Made by a program: the position numbers and the translations under genes
The notes under the pieces: generated by a model
Seen by the model: only the letters and a program-made list of their open reading frames with translations
What the model was told of the DNA's origin: nothing
The model's database searches: none
Shown here: positions 47,721 through 59,496 of the stretch, piece by piece
Layout of the letters: each line of letters begins with the position of its first letter
Position numbering within the stretch: position 1 is the first letter of the stretch
Source of the DNA: Stenogyne calaminthoides
Lineage: Eukaryota > Streptophyta > Magnoliopsida > Lamiales > Lamiaceae
Assembly: GCA_037126765.1 (NCBI GenBank)
Contig: JBBCBC010000034.1
Location: 17,296,691 to 17,360,690 of the forward strand
Reading direction: 5' to 3'
DNA: 64,000 nt

Positions 47721-48337
47721 TACACTTTGCACCATCCATCTTGAAAAAATAGTAAACGCAAACAACATAATATGAATATTTGTCACAGCTGGTGGGAGAA
47801 TCGATGCACAAGATCTAGAGCCCAGCTGTAAATATTGAAAGAAAGTGGGAATGGTAGTTCAAAGTTGAAAATCTTTGCCAATCCTATAGTCCGATTTTTG
47901 ATATGACACCCCATTTTTATCTTGTGCGCAATGATGAAAATATTCGAAAATATTTACGATATAGTATTCATTAATTTTTTGGGGACACAGGTATTAATAT
48001 TAAAATCAAATTATATTTCTATAATATTTAATAAAAAAATTAAAATATTGATATACAATATCGATGTTGGTTATTATTTTTTTTGCATAAATTGAGCATA
48101 ATATCAGTAAAATATTATAAAATATCCATAAATTTTTGAAAATATTGACAAACTGAGTATATTTCTTATATTTCATTATATTTATTACAAATATAAAATT
48201 TATCTAAATTCTTTTACTATATAATTATATTTATGTATTAAAATTTTATTATTAAAACTTTAAAAGCTTGAAAATTTTACCAATATCGATGTATCCGTTG
48301 ATATTTTTGTAAATATAAAGTTTGTATATTACTTTAC

Positions 48338-48745
48338 ACGAATTTGATCATATGTCCGCAAATGGACACAAATTTATATGTTCGCTTATGTGGCGCGCCA
48401 AATATGCAAGGTCTCCACCACCATTTAATTAGTTTTTTTTAATTAATTCAATCTTCTCATTAATTATATAAACATAAACCATAAATCATGAACCATTCGG
48501 GTCGGGTGAACCATGAATCACTTGGGCTGAGTTCGGGTTCGGTCCTGGTTGAGTTCGGGTCAGGTAAAAAAAATTAATATAATTAATAAAATTGAATAAA
48601 ATATGGAATATATATAAATGAGAAGATTGAATTAATTAACAAAACTAATTAAATGATGATGGAAACTTTGTAATGTGGAAACTAATTGAATTAAGTGATG
48701 AACATATAAATTTGTGCCCACCTGCGGGCATATCATCAAATTCGT
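48338..48745. repeat. Long foldback element, about 408 bp
   Basis: The left arm (48338 to about 48475: ACGAATTTGATCATATG, ACACAAATTTATATGTTCG, TTCAATCTTCTCATT) is repeated in reverse complement in the right arm (about 48600-48745), giving imperfect inverted repeats of roughly 140 bp around a GC-richer centre with GGGTCGGGTGAACC-type motifs. A Stowaway is inserted at or next to its right end. Confidence 0.7.
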
Positions 48746-48747
48746 TA

Positions 48748-48984
48748 CTCCCTCCGTCCCAGAAAACCTAGCACACTTACTTTTTGCTCGTGTTTTTGAG
48801 TGTGAGTTATTTATTAGTATTTAAAATAATAAAGTGATTTTTAAGGTGGGGTATGATAGTCTTACCCCTCCTCTATCATACACATTTCTTAAAATTACTT
48901 TATAATTTCAAATAGTAATAAAAAACTCGTTCGCTAAAACACTAGCGAAACAGTAACTGTGCAAAGTCTTCCTGGAGGAGGTAG
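48748..48984. mobile_element. Stowaway MITE, 237 bp
   Basis: Ends CTCCCTCCGTCCCAGAAAAC and, reversed, CTACCTCCTCCAGGAAGAC, flanked by TA on both sides (48746-48747 and 48985-48986). It has the same length and internal motifs as the copy at 14197-14433. Confidence 0.85.
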
Positions 48985-49540
48985 TACTTTACATCCCATG
49001 GCAATTCGCTTAAAATTAATGTTACATGCTATTTCCATAAACATGCTAATCTCAGTCTCTCTGACTAACTCGGTATTAGTTAGATTATTATTTCTCAACT
49101 AATCCTAAATACATGCATAGTTAATACAGTTTTTTTTTTTAAAAATCGACTCATTTTAAAGTTCAAATTTATAAAGTGGTGTGAAGTTAATTTGTTTATA
49201 TTATTCTTTTAATATTTTTTTTACACACGTAAGTTGGACGTTATTGATTGCTACTCTTATACCTAGTGGTCAATTTCTAATTCCTTCTAATGCAGCAACC
49301 AGTTCATCAATAATTTATCAAGAAATTAACTAAGATTCATCTAAAAATTTCACCTAAGCTCAAATGATCATTACTTTTCGACCAAGAAATTGCCGATTCC
49401 TTCCACTTTCAGCTATGGAAAAAAGATAAAGATGGAGACTAAAAGATGATCCAATCATATATATAAAGTATTAGAGATCCAGATGATCCAATCATATATA
49501 CAAAATTCTAATCTATTTTTAAAAATGGATAAAATTGAAT

Positions 49541-51594
49541 TTGTTTCATGATTAGGATGAAATTTTAATTCTTGCATAATATTCCAAATTTTTTTTATTT
49601 TTTTTAAAAAAAACACGCTTATCGGAAATTATTTTTTTTTAAAATTTATTTAATTTTTTGGGGTTTTTTTTGTAAAATTTTTAAACTTACTAATAATTTG
49701 AAAGACACACTCTAAAACTTATTAAATTAATTTGAAGGAGAGGCACCAAACATTGATGATCATTCGATAAGTCTAGATTAGACTTTCAGGTTTTTATGCA
49801 TTTCAATTGCTTTGTTTGACAATGTGACCGTTTAGATTGAATATTTTATTCGATTTCGATCTGGTTTTAATATTTCATTTAACATTTTTTTTCAAGCTTA
49901 AAGATGAATTTCTTGATATTTAATTGGATGAAAAATGATCTTGTAAAATAAGGAGTTATATATATTTTTTAAAATTTTTGATTTATTCACTATATATATA
50001 ATTAAATAAAAATAAATTGACAACATTTTACCTAAGAAATAAAATTTTGAAAATCTACAAATCCTCCAATCATTTTCTTGTCTGAAGAAATAAGTAATTA
50101 AAACATGCATGGAGATATACAAAGTAAAAACTTATATCTATTTGATTAGGGGAATGAAAAAACTCGCGGATCAAGATTGGATTGGGGACACTAAATCCTC
50201 TGCCCATAATCAAAGAATTAAAACATATATCACCAATTCATCTTAACTGATTCATTCAGCTCGCCCCAATTAAAATTTTACTTTTTAGTCACTTGTAGTC
50301 CCACAATTTTGAGTTCAAATTTTGGCATCTCATTTATACTTTTTTCGTTATTGATTAAAATCTCAAAATTAAATCCTAGTCCCATCTTTATTTATGAGCT
50401 GGGTATTATTTTACTTGTTGAATTTGTATTAGAATTCTTTAAGAATAAAAATATGTAATTTTATTTTTATTTGTATTTTTTAAAAGTGAATCTCATATAC
50501 ACTTTGATGCATCGATGAACAATTAAAAATTTGAATCGGATAAGAATAATTATTATATTAAAAAGTGTAATTTATTTACACTAAATCGTACAACTATTTT
50601 TCATATTAATAGTTGCACTTTTCAGTATAAATAAGTTGCACTATTTAATATAACAAGTTGCATGGTTCTAAAATGCATACAAGACTTATTCATTTTTTAA
50701 TATTGAAAAAAATATATATATATATTTATATTTTTGGATATTTTATTATTTCTTTAATGTTGTTTAGTAATTTTGAGTAATGAAAATAAAAGTAAGTAAT
50801 TGATTGCACTCACTCACTCAACTCACTTCACATAATACTTATTGTTCATATTCTAACCAAACAATAAAAATGCAATTAACAACCCTTAGTGATTGACCCT
50901 TCAATGATACTAATTACTATTATCATTCCCTAATTATATCAAGCAAGCCCTGAAAAAACTGATCCAATTCCATCACATTTGATCTTATGGGACGGAGCGC
51001 ACATTTTTCAGGAGCGAGAGTCAGAAATTATATTAAGGGGGCTGAAATTATAAAATTAGTATCGATTTCGTCTTCAATTAAATTAATTATTCACTAATAA
51101 TATTAATAAAAATTTTGCTCGAAGCCATTTTTATGGTATAACTTGTCAATTGAAAAATCAACTTTGAGTTCATGAATAATGCATTGGATTATTATATAAA
51201 AATAGTTACATGGTTCAGCCTAAAAAAATTTGCACAACCAATTATAACAAATTTTTTTTTAAAATACTATGAAATAGGGAGCCCAATCCAATCATATTTT
51301 TGTATAGTTTGGATCGGCCATTTTGACAATTTTGAACAGTTGTTTATAGTATTTGAAATAATAAGTGAGGTCTTTTTTAATAGAAAAATAAAAGAACTTC
51401 AAATATATTTTTTAAAATTACTTTATCATTTCAAATATTAAAAAATAAAAATCAATTTGATTAAGTCTTTAGAGTAGAATTTTTTTTAATTAGTCCCCAA
51501 ATTGTTTTATATTTCGTTTATTCAAAATACTATTTTCTCATATTTCCTTAAAAAAATTATATATATACTTTATTGAATCATCAAATAAAATATT
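49541..51594. repeat. Diverged tandem segmental duplication, left copy
   Basis: Many collinear blocks are shared with 51832-53575: TTTTAATTCTTGCATAAT at both starts; CATTTTCTTGTCTGAAGAAA and AATTAAAACATGCATGGA (about 50074 and 52250); TTATTCACTAATAATATT and TTTTGCTCGAAGCCA (about 51085 and 53106); TAGTTTGGATCGGCCATTTT (about 51305 and 53315); GAACTTCAAATATATTTT near the end. Order and strand agree. The copy contains hairpin MITE copy 5. No gene is recognised. Confidence 0.8.
50489..50690. repeat. Hairpin MITE-like element, copy 5
   Basis: It begins AATCTCATATACACTTTGATGC and ends ATGGTTCTAAAATGCATACA, then AGACTT. The interior shows paired AAAAGTGTAATTTATTTACA and ATAAGTTGCACT-type sequence as in copies 3 and 4. 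It lies only in the left duplicate. Confidence 0.6.
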
Positions 51595-51831
51595 AATAAA
51601 TGTTTTTAGGTCCAACTAAAATCAATTTATCACTTTTATCATATAAAATACCAATAAATAATTATTTCTATCCAATACTTTATCACTTTTTTTTCTTAAA
51701 ATGGTGATTCTGAAATTTTATTGTTTTAAGAGGGATAATAAATATGGATTTTGCTTTTAATATGCGTCTGACTCTTAACTGACGAAATAGTATTGCGATT
51801 TGATATCATGCATGAGCATCTATTTTTATGG

Positions 51832-53575
51832 CTTTGTTTCATCATAGTTTTAATTCTTGCATAATAATAGCATTGCTGCTATTTAAAAACACGCTTATAA
51901 ATTATTTAATTTTAAGAGATTATATTTTTATTTTTATCAAATAATACATTGAATTTTATAACATAATAAAAAGAAAATTAAAATTCCTCGCTCCATCGCT
52001 TTTCAGTTTTCAGTGCCGCTTGTTTTTCATGAGCTATACAAGTCATTCGTCGATCTGCTTTAATATCAAACATAATTTCTCAAGAACAAATATAAATTTC
52101 TGATCTTTAATTGGATGGAAAAATGATCGTGCAAAATAAGGAGAGACAATGTCATTAAAATCACTATTCATTCACTAGTAATGAATAGAGCAACCAATAT
52201 CCAACATTTTACCTAAGAAATTATATAGGGATAACTACACTACTCCAATCATTTTCTTGTCTGAAGAAATATGTAATTAAAACATGCATGGATTTCCAGC
52301 TTACTTATATCTACTCGCATTGAAAAAAACTCTCAAGGATTGTGGGGACACAAAATCCTACTACTTATTAAAACATATATCATTAATTAATTCTTCCTAC
52401 AACCTAGCACATCAAAATTAATATCTTCCGAGCATTAGCTGTCCAAGGTTGATGCATTATTACTCCCTAGATTATGATGTCTCCAACGATCAAACCCATA
52501 CTTTCATAGCCCAACTCCCATATTACATTTTTTTTATAACTCGATCAAAATTCACTGTCCACTAACTAGGGTCTCCACTTTAGGGGTGTAAGTAAGTCAA
52601 GCCGGCTCGCACGCTACTCGTACTCGACTCGTAAAAAAATTGAAATCGGATCGAGCATAATCGAATCGAGTCGAGTCGAGTTTGAGCTACTCGAGTATCT
52701 ATCGAGTTTGAATAAATACTCAGCTCGATAGGCTCACGGGCTTAATCGAGCTTGCACAATAATTGTTATTATGCCATTGATTTTACTAAATATATATATA
52801 TATATATATTTATATTTTATATTTAATTTTATAAAAATTATACAAGTAATGGAGTCGAGCTCGAGTCAATTGAGTTTTTTGTCAAGCCGAGCTTGAGCTT
52901 AAAACTTGGGGCTCGATCGAGTTCGAGTCGAGTTTCAAGCTTGAGTATTCTATCGAGTCGAATTTGAGCTCAACATTAAGTTCTGGTTGAACTTAATCTC
53001 AAGATTTGATCGCACCCATCTCAAGAGTTGATTGAACCTGAGACATGAAATGAGCATACTCTGAATGATTGCCAATTAAATGATATTAGGAATACCTTCA
53101 ATAATCAATTATTCACTAATAATATTAATAAAATTTTGCTCGAAGCCACCTTATGGTATGAGAAGTCAATGCATCAACATTTAGTTCATACATAATGATT
53201 GGATTCACATATAATTATAACTACAGTCGGATCAGCCTGAAAATATTTGGCCAACCTGGCCTTATATATTTTTTTCGAGCTAGCAAATAGGGAGCCCAAT
53301 CCAATCCTTTTTGTATAGTTTGGATCGGCCATTTTGACAATATTGAACACGAATATAGCAATGGAGCCAAAACTTTTAGTTAGAAGCCAGCTTAATAGAA
53401 AAATAAAAGAACTTCAAATATATTTTAAAATTATATTATATATTATAATCAATTTGATTAAGTTAGAGTAGGATTTTTTTAATTAGTATAATTATATTGT
53501 AATATTCAAAATACTATTTATCTCATTTTCTAAAAAAAATTATATATATATAAACTGAATCATCAAATAAAATGA
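51832..53575. repeat. Diverged tandem segmental duplication, right copy
   Basis: This is the partner of 49541-51594. It lacks hairpin MITE copy 5 and instead carries a GC-skewed repeat at 52585-52990, so each copy gained its own insertion after duplication. Confidence 0.8.
52585..52990. repeat. hAT-like element with CTCGA/TCGAG-rich ends
   Basis: It starts AGGGGTGTAAGTAAGTCAAG and is crowded with TCGAG/CTCGA words on both sides of an AT-rich core that includes an (AT)n run at 52787-52810. A plant hAT-type non-autonomous element often starts TAGGGGTG and has such subterminal motifs. The right inverted repeat is not clear; GATCGCACCCATC near 53010 is only a weak candidate. Confidence 0.4.
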
Positions 53576-54736
53576 TGCGAATAAAATAAACAATATTCAT
53601 AAAATGCATCAAAAGCAAATTATTAATAATCTTTGTTCCAACAATAAGTGTGATCAAAAGCAATTGCAAACTGATTTATGATTGAAGGAAGGTTGTACTA
53701 AAAAAAAGGAAAATAAAAAAAGAATGGAAGTGTAACTAATAAAAATCGAAACCTCATCTAAAAGAAACAAGATACGGAAGTGTGACCAACAAAAATCGAA
53801 ACGTGATCTATAATTGACAGAAGGACATTAAGAAGGAGACACAAGCCAATATGCCAAACTTCTCCACTGCTTATTAACAATAGAAGAGAACTTATATATA
53901 TATATATATATACACTCCATTACTTGTATAATTTTATAAAATTATACAAGTAATGGAGTATATTTTTTCGTAAAAATCTAGGGGATCCAGTGTCCGTACC
54001 CAATGTGACTCTGTCCTTGATGACAATATATAAATAACAAAATTATGGTGTTATTAGTTCATTATTATAGACAAAAACTCGCATGAGAAGGTCTCATGCA
54101 TAACCTAGCACAAAATCAACACCCACTCTTCCCAAAATATTAAAGCTTTAATGCCCAAATTATGATCCATCTCACCTTGAGATCGTCTCATGCAATAATG
54201 TATATTGATTAACACGTCAAAAACGAGGAAAAGAGGAATGTTTGAATTGTGTGAATAGATAATTGAATGAGCCATTTTAGTCGAGGACATTATATTTACC
54301 AAGGCTAAGTATTCAACTGATTAGTTGTTCTTCATTGATGGATATGTTTGACTCTAAATCCCTTCACTCCTATGCTTGTACTTGTTTTAATATCAACACT
54401 TGATTGAATTAATTGAATTTCACAAGATATGATGATCATACTCGTTTCCCTACTAATGATCTTCTTAAAGGAAAAAGGTTATTCTCTACTCATGCAAATT
54501 TGGACGCACAATCAGTTTTATATCATTCACAATTTCACATTATAGTTGAGTGAGGGGAGATTTTCTGTGAATATTAGAGCATCCCTAACGGAAGGTACAA
54601 AAATATGAGGTGGCCAAATTACCAATTTATAAACATGCACATCAACTCCGAGAAGAATTTCTTTTCAATTGAAAAATGGGCTTAAGAGATGCACGTCAAT
54701 TATATACATCACATTAGTTGGTCTCAACTGATTAAA
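53576..54736. other. AT-rich spacer
   Basis: Apart from the palindrome I see no gene. GAGAAGGTCTCATGCA (about 54084) and GAGATCGTCTCATGCA (about 54178) form a pair of similar words, and TTAGAGCATCCCTAACGG (54574) resembles a common plant MITE terminus without a clear partner. Confidence 0.5.
53914..53959. repeat. Perfect 46-bp palindrome
   Basis: The arm ACTCCATTACTTGTATAATT is followed by a TTAT/AAAA-type centre and its exact reverse complement; all 23 base pairs match with no spacer. It follows an (AT)n tract at 53893-53911. The reverse arm word AATTATACAAGTAATGGAGT also occurs once at about 52838-52857, within the hAT-like repeat. Confidence 0.9.
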
Positions 54737-55604
54737 CCCCGTTTGGCACAATTTATAAGCTCTTTAAAATATTTTATAAGCTGTTTAAGAACTTATAAGT
54801 TCTTTATTTTGTTTGACAAAATAAGATGTTTAGCATCTTGTAAGATTTCAAAAAAAGTTCTTTAGAGCTTATAAGCTCCAAAAAAATAGATTGAAAAATC
54901 TCAATTTATTTTACAAAAATTATATAAGTTCTACCCTATTTCAACACATCCCGGTCCAAACCCGGCCCGAATTCAACCCAACCCGTCCCGTTTTCTGTGA
55001 AAAAATAGAAAATAAAAATATTTCGAAAAAAATATTTTCCAAAAAAAAAGATTATTTTAAAAAATTAATTTCAGAAAAAAATAATATTTTCCAAAAAAAA
55101 ATATTTTCGGAAAAAAATTATTTTCCCAAAAAAAAAATTATTTTCAAAAAAAAAAAAGTTATATACTCCCTCCGTCCCAAAATTATTGTCCAGTATTCTA
55201 TTTTGGGCGTCCCACAATTTTTGTCCACTTTCCTAAAATGGAAAGTTTCATCAATATAAACACCCTTCACAATACATATAAATTACACCAATTGCCACTC
55301 ACTTAACCCAACTAAATACAAAACCTAAATCCCCTAATCCCACCTTTATTAACTAACCGGCCCAACTTAACCCCCTAACCCATCTATACCGGCCCACTTT
55401 ATTCCCTAAACCTAAACCACTCATCAGTTTTTTCTCTCCCCATCACCTCACAAACCCTAGCCTCTCTTCTCTCTCGATTCATTTTCACCTCTCACCATTG
55501 TTGCTCTCTGCATTTGTCTCTGTAAACCTCACCATTGTTACTCTCTGCAATCCTCTCAAACCCAAACCACACTCTACTCTCTCTTCTCGCCCATCTCCAT
55601 ATCG

Positions 55605-56074
55605 ATGGATCCCAAAAACCCTAATTCTCCCATTGTTGATTCACCTTCGGGGCCAAATACCGAAGATTTTAAAGAGTTTGAACAAGATCCAGCCTCCGAT
55701 CATTGGTGGGAAGAAACGGGGGCTTTTGATTCACAAAACTCGTTGTATGCAAGATGGGGAGAAGAAAGGAAGATGGAGGCGATTCTGGCGGAGATCGGCA
55801 GGCAGAGCGGCGTGGTGCGGATCGGTCTTTGAAAGTGAAATCTCTGGCTGGGGGTTCTCCGACATAACCTAATGATTGTTCAAGATTCTCAATCCCCTGA
55901 AAATTGTGAGCCCTCGTCCGATCTGCTTTCCGATGAAGTGCTAGCATTAAGAAAGTCGATGCCTGGGTGTCCACCACCGTTCTCTAATAAAGAATATTGG
56001 TTGCATGAGTCCAATAGAGGGTTTGTTGAGATGTTGATTATTCTTTGCCCATCGGCTAAAGATCTGATTTACAG
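55605..56074 (+). pseudogene. Gene-like fragment inside MLE2, product not recognised
   Basis: From an ATG at 55605, preceded by a pyrimidine-rich leader resembling a plant 5' UTR (55430-55600), one frame runs to about 56074 with only two stops (TGA at about 55829 and 55835). It reads MDPKNPNSPIVDSPSG, DHWWEETGAFDSQNS and later PGCPPPFSNKEYWLHESNRG. A consensus-like splice donor (ACAG/GTTATG) lies at 56074/56075. It is antisense to the transposase and shows none of its domains. It may be captured host exon sequence or a second MLE-borne gene. I do not recognise the family. Confidence 0.4.
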
Positions 56075-56157
56075 GTTATGCCTTTCATTATTTAATTTCT
56101 TGTTGACTTATGGCATGTACTCTGCAATGTGCTTAACTGATGTTGTTTGGGTTATTG

Positions 56158-56795
56158 CAACCTCTAGGACTCAAATATTTCCTAGATTAGGATGCAAAAT
56201 TGATATGCCCTATGATAAGCAACCTCTAGGACCATCTGCCTAGATTATGATGCTTAAGATAACCCGGTGATGATGTTATAATCTGAGGGTCCAATGGATT
56301 GTGAACTTAATTCATGCTATTATGTGTTTTAATCTGAAATGTGAACTGAATTCATGCTATTGTGTGTTTTAAGGTGAAATGTGAACTGAATTGCATGCTA
56401 TTCTGTGTTTTAAGATGAAATGTGATCTGAATTGCATGATATTCTATGTTTTAACATGAAATGTGAACTGAATTCATGATATTATGTGTTTTAACATGAA
56501 ATGTGAACTGGATTCATGCTATTGTAAGTGTTTTAACATGCACTGTGAACTGAATTCATGTTATTCTATGTTTTAAGATGAAATGTGAACTGAATTGCAT
56601 GTTATTATGTGTTTTAACATGAAATGGAGATTATGTCACCAATGATGAGTAATTCTCTCATCATTTAGGAGACATAATATGATCCTTATGAGTGTCAATT
56701 CTGAATTTAATCTGCAACCTCTAGGATTACTATTCTAGATTAGGATGCAAGTCACATATCCCAATGATGGTGTTATAATATGAGGGTCTAATACA
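56158..56795. repeat. Minisatellite with flanking duplicated segments
   Basis: Eight imperfect units of about 40 bp lie at 56300-56627, each beginning TGTGAACTGAATTCATGCTA or a close variant and ending TTTTAAxATGAAA. The array is flanked by two related segments (56158-56295 and about 56700-56795) sharing CAACCTCTAGGA, TAGATTAGGATGCAA and GATGTTATAATCTGAGGGTC-type words. It lies within MLE2 between the transposase and the gene-like fragment. Confidence 0.8.
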
Positions 56796-56979
56796 TTTCC
56801 AAAAGCCATCATATTCATTTTGATGGTCAAAATACAAACCAAAAAGCATTGTTCTACTAATGTTTACTGCTTAAACAAATCATGCACTAGAAGTTTATCT
56901 ACTTATATGTTTATGCAGTAAACATTCACCAACTACTCAGTAGTGGGAATCAAAATATACAAAAGAGGGTCTTACACTT

Positions 56980-58538
56980 CTAATACCCTAAATCACTAAT
57001 AAGTTTGCCCAAATCATAGGTGCTTCCAAATCCATTACCATGCTGCATTAAGTGTTCTATGCATTCCCTTACCAAACTCTCATCCACTTCTAGATTATCA
57101 TGTAGTAATCCTTGATATGCAAGTGAGTCTTTGCCCATGTGTGGTGTCTGGAAACTGTTATCTCCTTTAACCTTCAAAATCTCAATGCAACTCATCTGCA
57201 AGCTAAGAAACACTTTATTAAGAGTAATTGCTGATAGATCTTCAAATGATTTTGCCACATTATTAACTAGATCAACAACAGTTTTTGCCTTCTTCTTCAC
57301 TTATAATGCCTGAAGTGATGCAAAGTAGCCCAAATCATTAATATTTGTGTCAGGTGAGTTTGCTGGCTGCTGTAAAATTCTTATGTTGAAACCATCAGAT
57401 TCAGCTATGACTATAAAATGTTGATCATTATTTGATACGTGTGGTTTGACATTGTCTTGCTGGATCCAGATTTCTGCCATTTCTGTTTTATTGCTGGTAT
57501 TACCTGTAAAAGTAGTTGAGTAACCAATAATTGTTAGGATACTTGCTACACTTACAAACCCCTAAATGCAAGTAACCAACTATAGGTTAAGAATACTCAT
57601 CTTAAACACTAAATGATGAAAATTTTCTGATTTGTTTTAAGAAACTAGATAAAATATTTATGCAAGTAACCAACTATAGGTTTAGGATACTTGCATTTAT
57701 GTTGTGTGCAAATTAAAATTTTAGAACCTGGTTGATAAGGCAGTCCTTCATGAGATCCTTGGTTATGGATTCAATGTTTTTTGTCTCCAATGTGCCTCTC
57801 AATCTGTTCTTGCTGTTCCTTCTTGCTTCAACTTCTTCAGTGAAGGGAAACATTCCTATCTTTCCATCAAATACAAGTGTGCCATCACTTGAATATAGGG
57901 GTCTCCCCACAACACAAATAAACATCACTTTTGTGATAAACCTCTTGCTTTTGCAAACCCTGTGTGCATGTTCTTCTGATGGCAGCTTGTAGAATCAGTG
58001 ACTTGTTTTTGTGATGTAAAACCACTTCTCATCTATGTGGATGACATTATGCATGCTGCGAAACTTGATGATGTTACCTTCCCTGTCAACATAGAGTTGG
58101 CTCAAACTGAATTGTACCCTAGCAAGCTTGTTGATGTCTGTAAGAAGTGGCTTAATGGCATTTGTATGTGCTTTGATTTGGCCTTCCTTAATCCATCTTC
58201 CAACAGTTCTTTTACTAATATCCAAGTTTTCTGCAAGGTCTCTAATGGTAGACCTATATGTCCAATGTATGCTGAGTATCTTCTCTTCATCCAATATTTT
58301 TTGTCTGGTTTTTCTGCTTTCCCTTTGAATTTGAAACTAAGGAACATGACTTACCTTGGTCCATTAGATTCTTTGCAGCCTTCCAGAGCCTAGTGACAGT
58401 TCTAGGAGAAATCCCAAATAGCTCAGCAGCTTCTTTGAGCTTGCCATGTAAATGTTCACCATCCACTGCACCAATTAATAAATGTGTCACACACATGTTC
58501 TTTTCTTCCCATGTTAAATGCTTGTTGTCTTCACCCAT
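56980..58538 (-). pseudogene. Mariner-like transposase (MLE2), DD39D triad retained
   Basis: The start ATG at 58536-58538 opens the same protein as MLE1 (MGEDNKHLTWEEKN). Two helix-turn-helix regions are followed by the catalytic domain. The three aspartates are all visible: HIDEKWF (codon at 58031-58033), QQDN (57454-57456) and NDLGYF (57334-57336), with exactly 39 residues between second and third, as in plant mariner-like transposases. Breaks are a frameshift near 58290, a TGA right after KTSH near 57992, and a TAA at 57301-57303. The C-terminus ends at a stop at 56980. In MLE1 the TGA position still codes for arginine. Confidence 0.9.
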
Positions 58539-59496
58539 CTTTAACTAACACTGATGCATTTAATTTCTTTATTGCAAGAATCTCTAAATGTTGCAGTAGC
58601 AGTTTTTGTCTTGCTGTAAATGTTGAAGTGTTGCAGAATTTATGGTAGTGATGTTATCATTTAATGGGGTGTAATTCATTTTGAAATGTGTAATAGGAGG
58701 GAGATTTTTACTGGTAAGTGGGAATTTATTGGTAGATTTTAAACTAATTAGGTGGGAATTTTGAAATGGTAGGGAATTTTAGGAGGGAACTGAATTAATT
58801 GTGCTGTAAATTCTAAAAATTTTGAGTTTTTAGCAATGTAATGATGTTTTTACTGTTTGACATTGTTCATGTCGATTGTGAGAATAAATCTTGAATTCAT
58901 TTGTTAATTAATCAGATACAATTAGTTGCCTTAATAAAGTGAGTTTACTTTACAATAAAGTTGATTTACCAATTCTACCCTTACACTTTAACACATTTTC
59001 TTAAAAATCGATCACATAGTAAACCGGACAATAATTTCGGGACGGAGGGAGTATTTTCTAAAAATATTTATTTTCGAAAAAAATTACTACTTTTTTAAAA
59101 AAAAATCAGAAAAAAGAATTTAAAAAATTCAAAAAAAAAAATTCAAAAAAAATAATTTATTATATAATTTAAAAAATATATTTTTTAAAAAAATTATTAA
59201 AGAACTTATAAGTTGTATTAGTCAAACACTTTAAGAATTTATAAACTACTTAAAAATTACATCTTATAAACTTTTAAAACAACTTATAAGATGTTAGAAC
59301 TTATAAGAATTTTAAAATAAGCTTAGTCAAACTGCCCTAAATATGTGTAAATGCTTCAGAAATTAATAATATACACGACAGTTAAATAATCAAACAGTAG
59401 ACAACATAATATTCTTACAGTTGTTCGAAACAACTACTTCTACTTCCACATTTCTTAGGATTGCAAAAAATATATAAAAAAATAAATAAATTGGTT

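Larger units (their letters stand above)
55166..59051 (-). mobile_element. Mariner-like element MLE2, 3.9 kb, complete ends
   Basis: Left end CTCCCTCCGTCCCAAAATTA and reversed right end CTCCCTCCGTCCCGAAATTA are inverted repeats of about 30 bp, flanked by TA on both sides (55164-55165 and 59052-59053). The right end extends into the same sequence as the left end of MLE1. The transposase occupies 56980-58538 on the minus strand. The remaining 1.8 kb on the left holds an opposite-strand gene-like fragment and a minisatellite. The transposase is broken, so the element is now non-autonomous. Confidence 0.85.
54737..59338. mobile_element. A-rich hAT-like non-autonomous element split by MLE2
   Basis: The left end CCCCGTTTGGCACAATTTAT and the reversed right end AGGGCAGTTTGACTAAGCTT share a GTTTGRC core and abundant subterminal CTTATAAG / AAGAACTTATAAG words (54755-54885 and 59205-59310). 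Between these and MLE2 the sequence is A-rich. The ends are not perfectly complementary and no clear 8-bp target duplication was seen, so hAT membership is inference. Confidence 0.5.

Noticed and set aside
47513..47752. 79-codon plus-strand ORF
   Set aside because: Low-complexity Asn/Ser/Ile-rich frame within a probable MITE; no conserved feature.
54574..54720. MITE suggested by the terminus-like word GAGCATCCCTAACGG
   Set aside because: No matching inverted partner or target duplication could be found downstream.
54891..55259. 122-codon Lys/Asn/Phe-rich ORF
   Set aside because: It arises from A-rich low-complexity sequence of the hAT-like element and runs into the MLE2 end; no domain.
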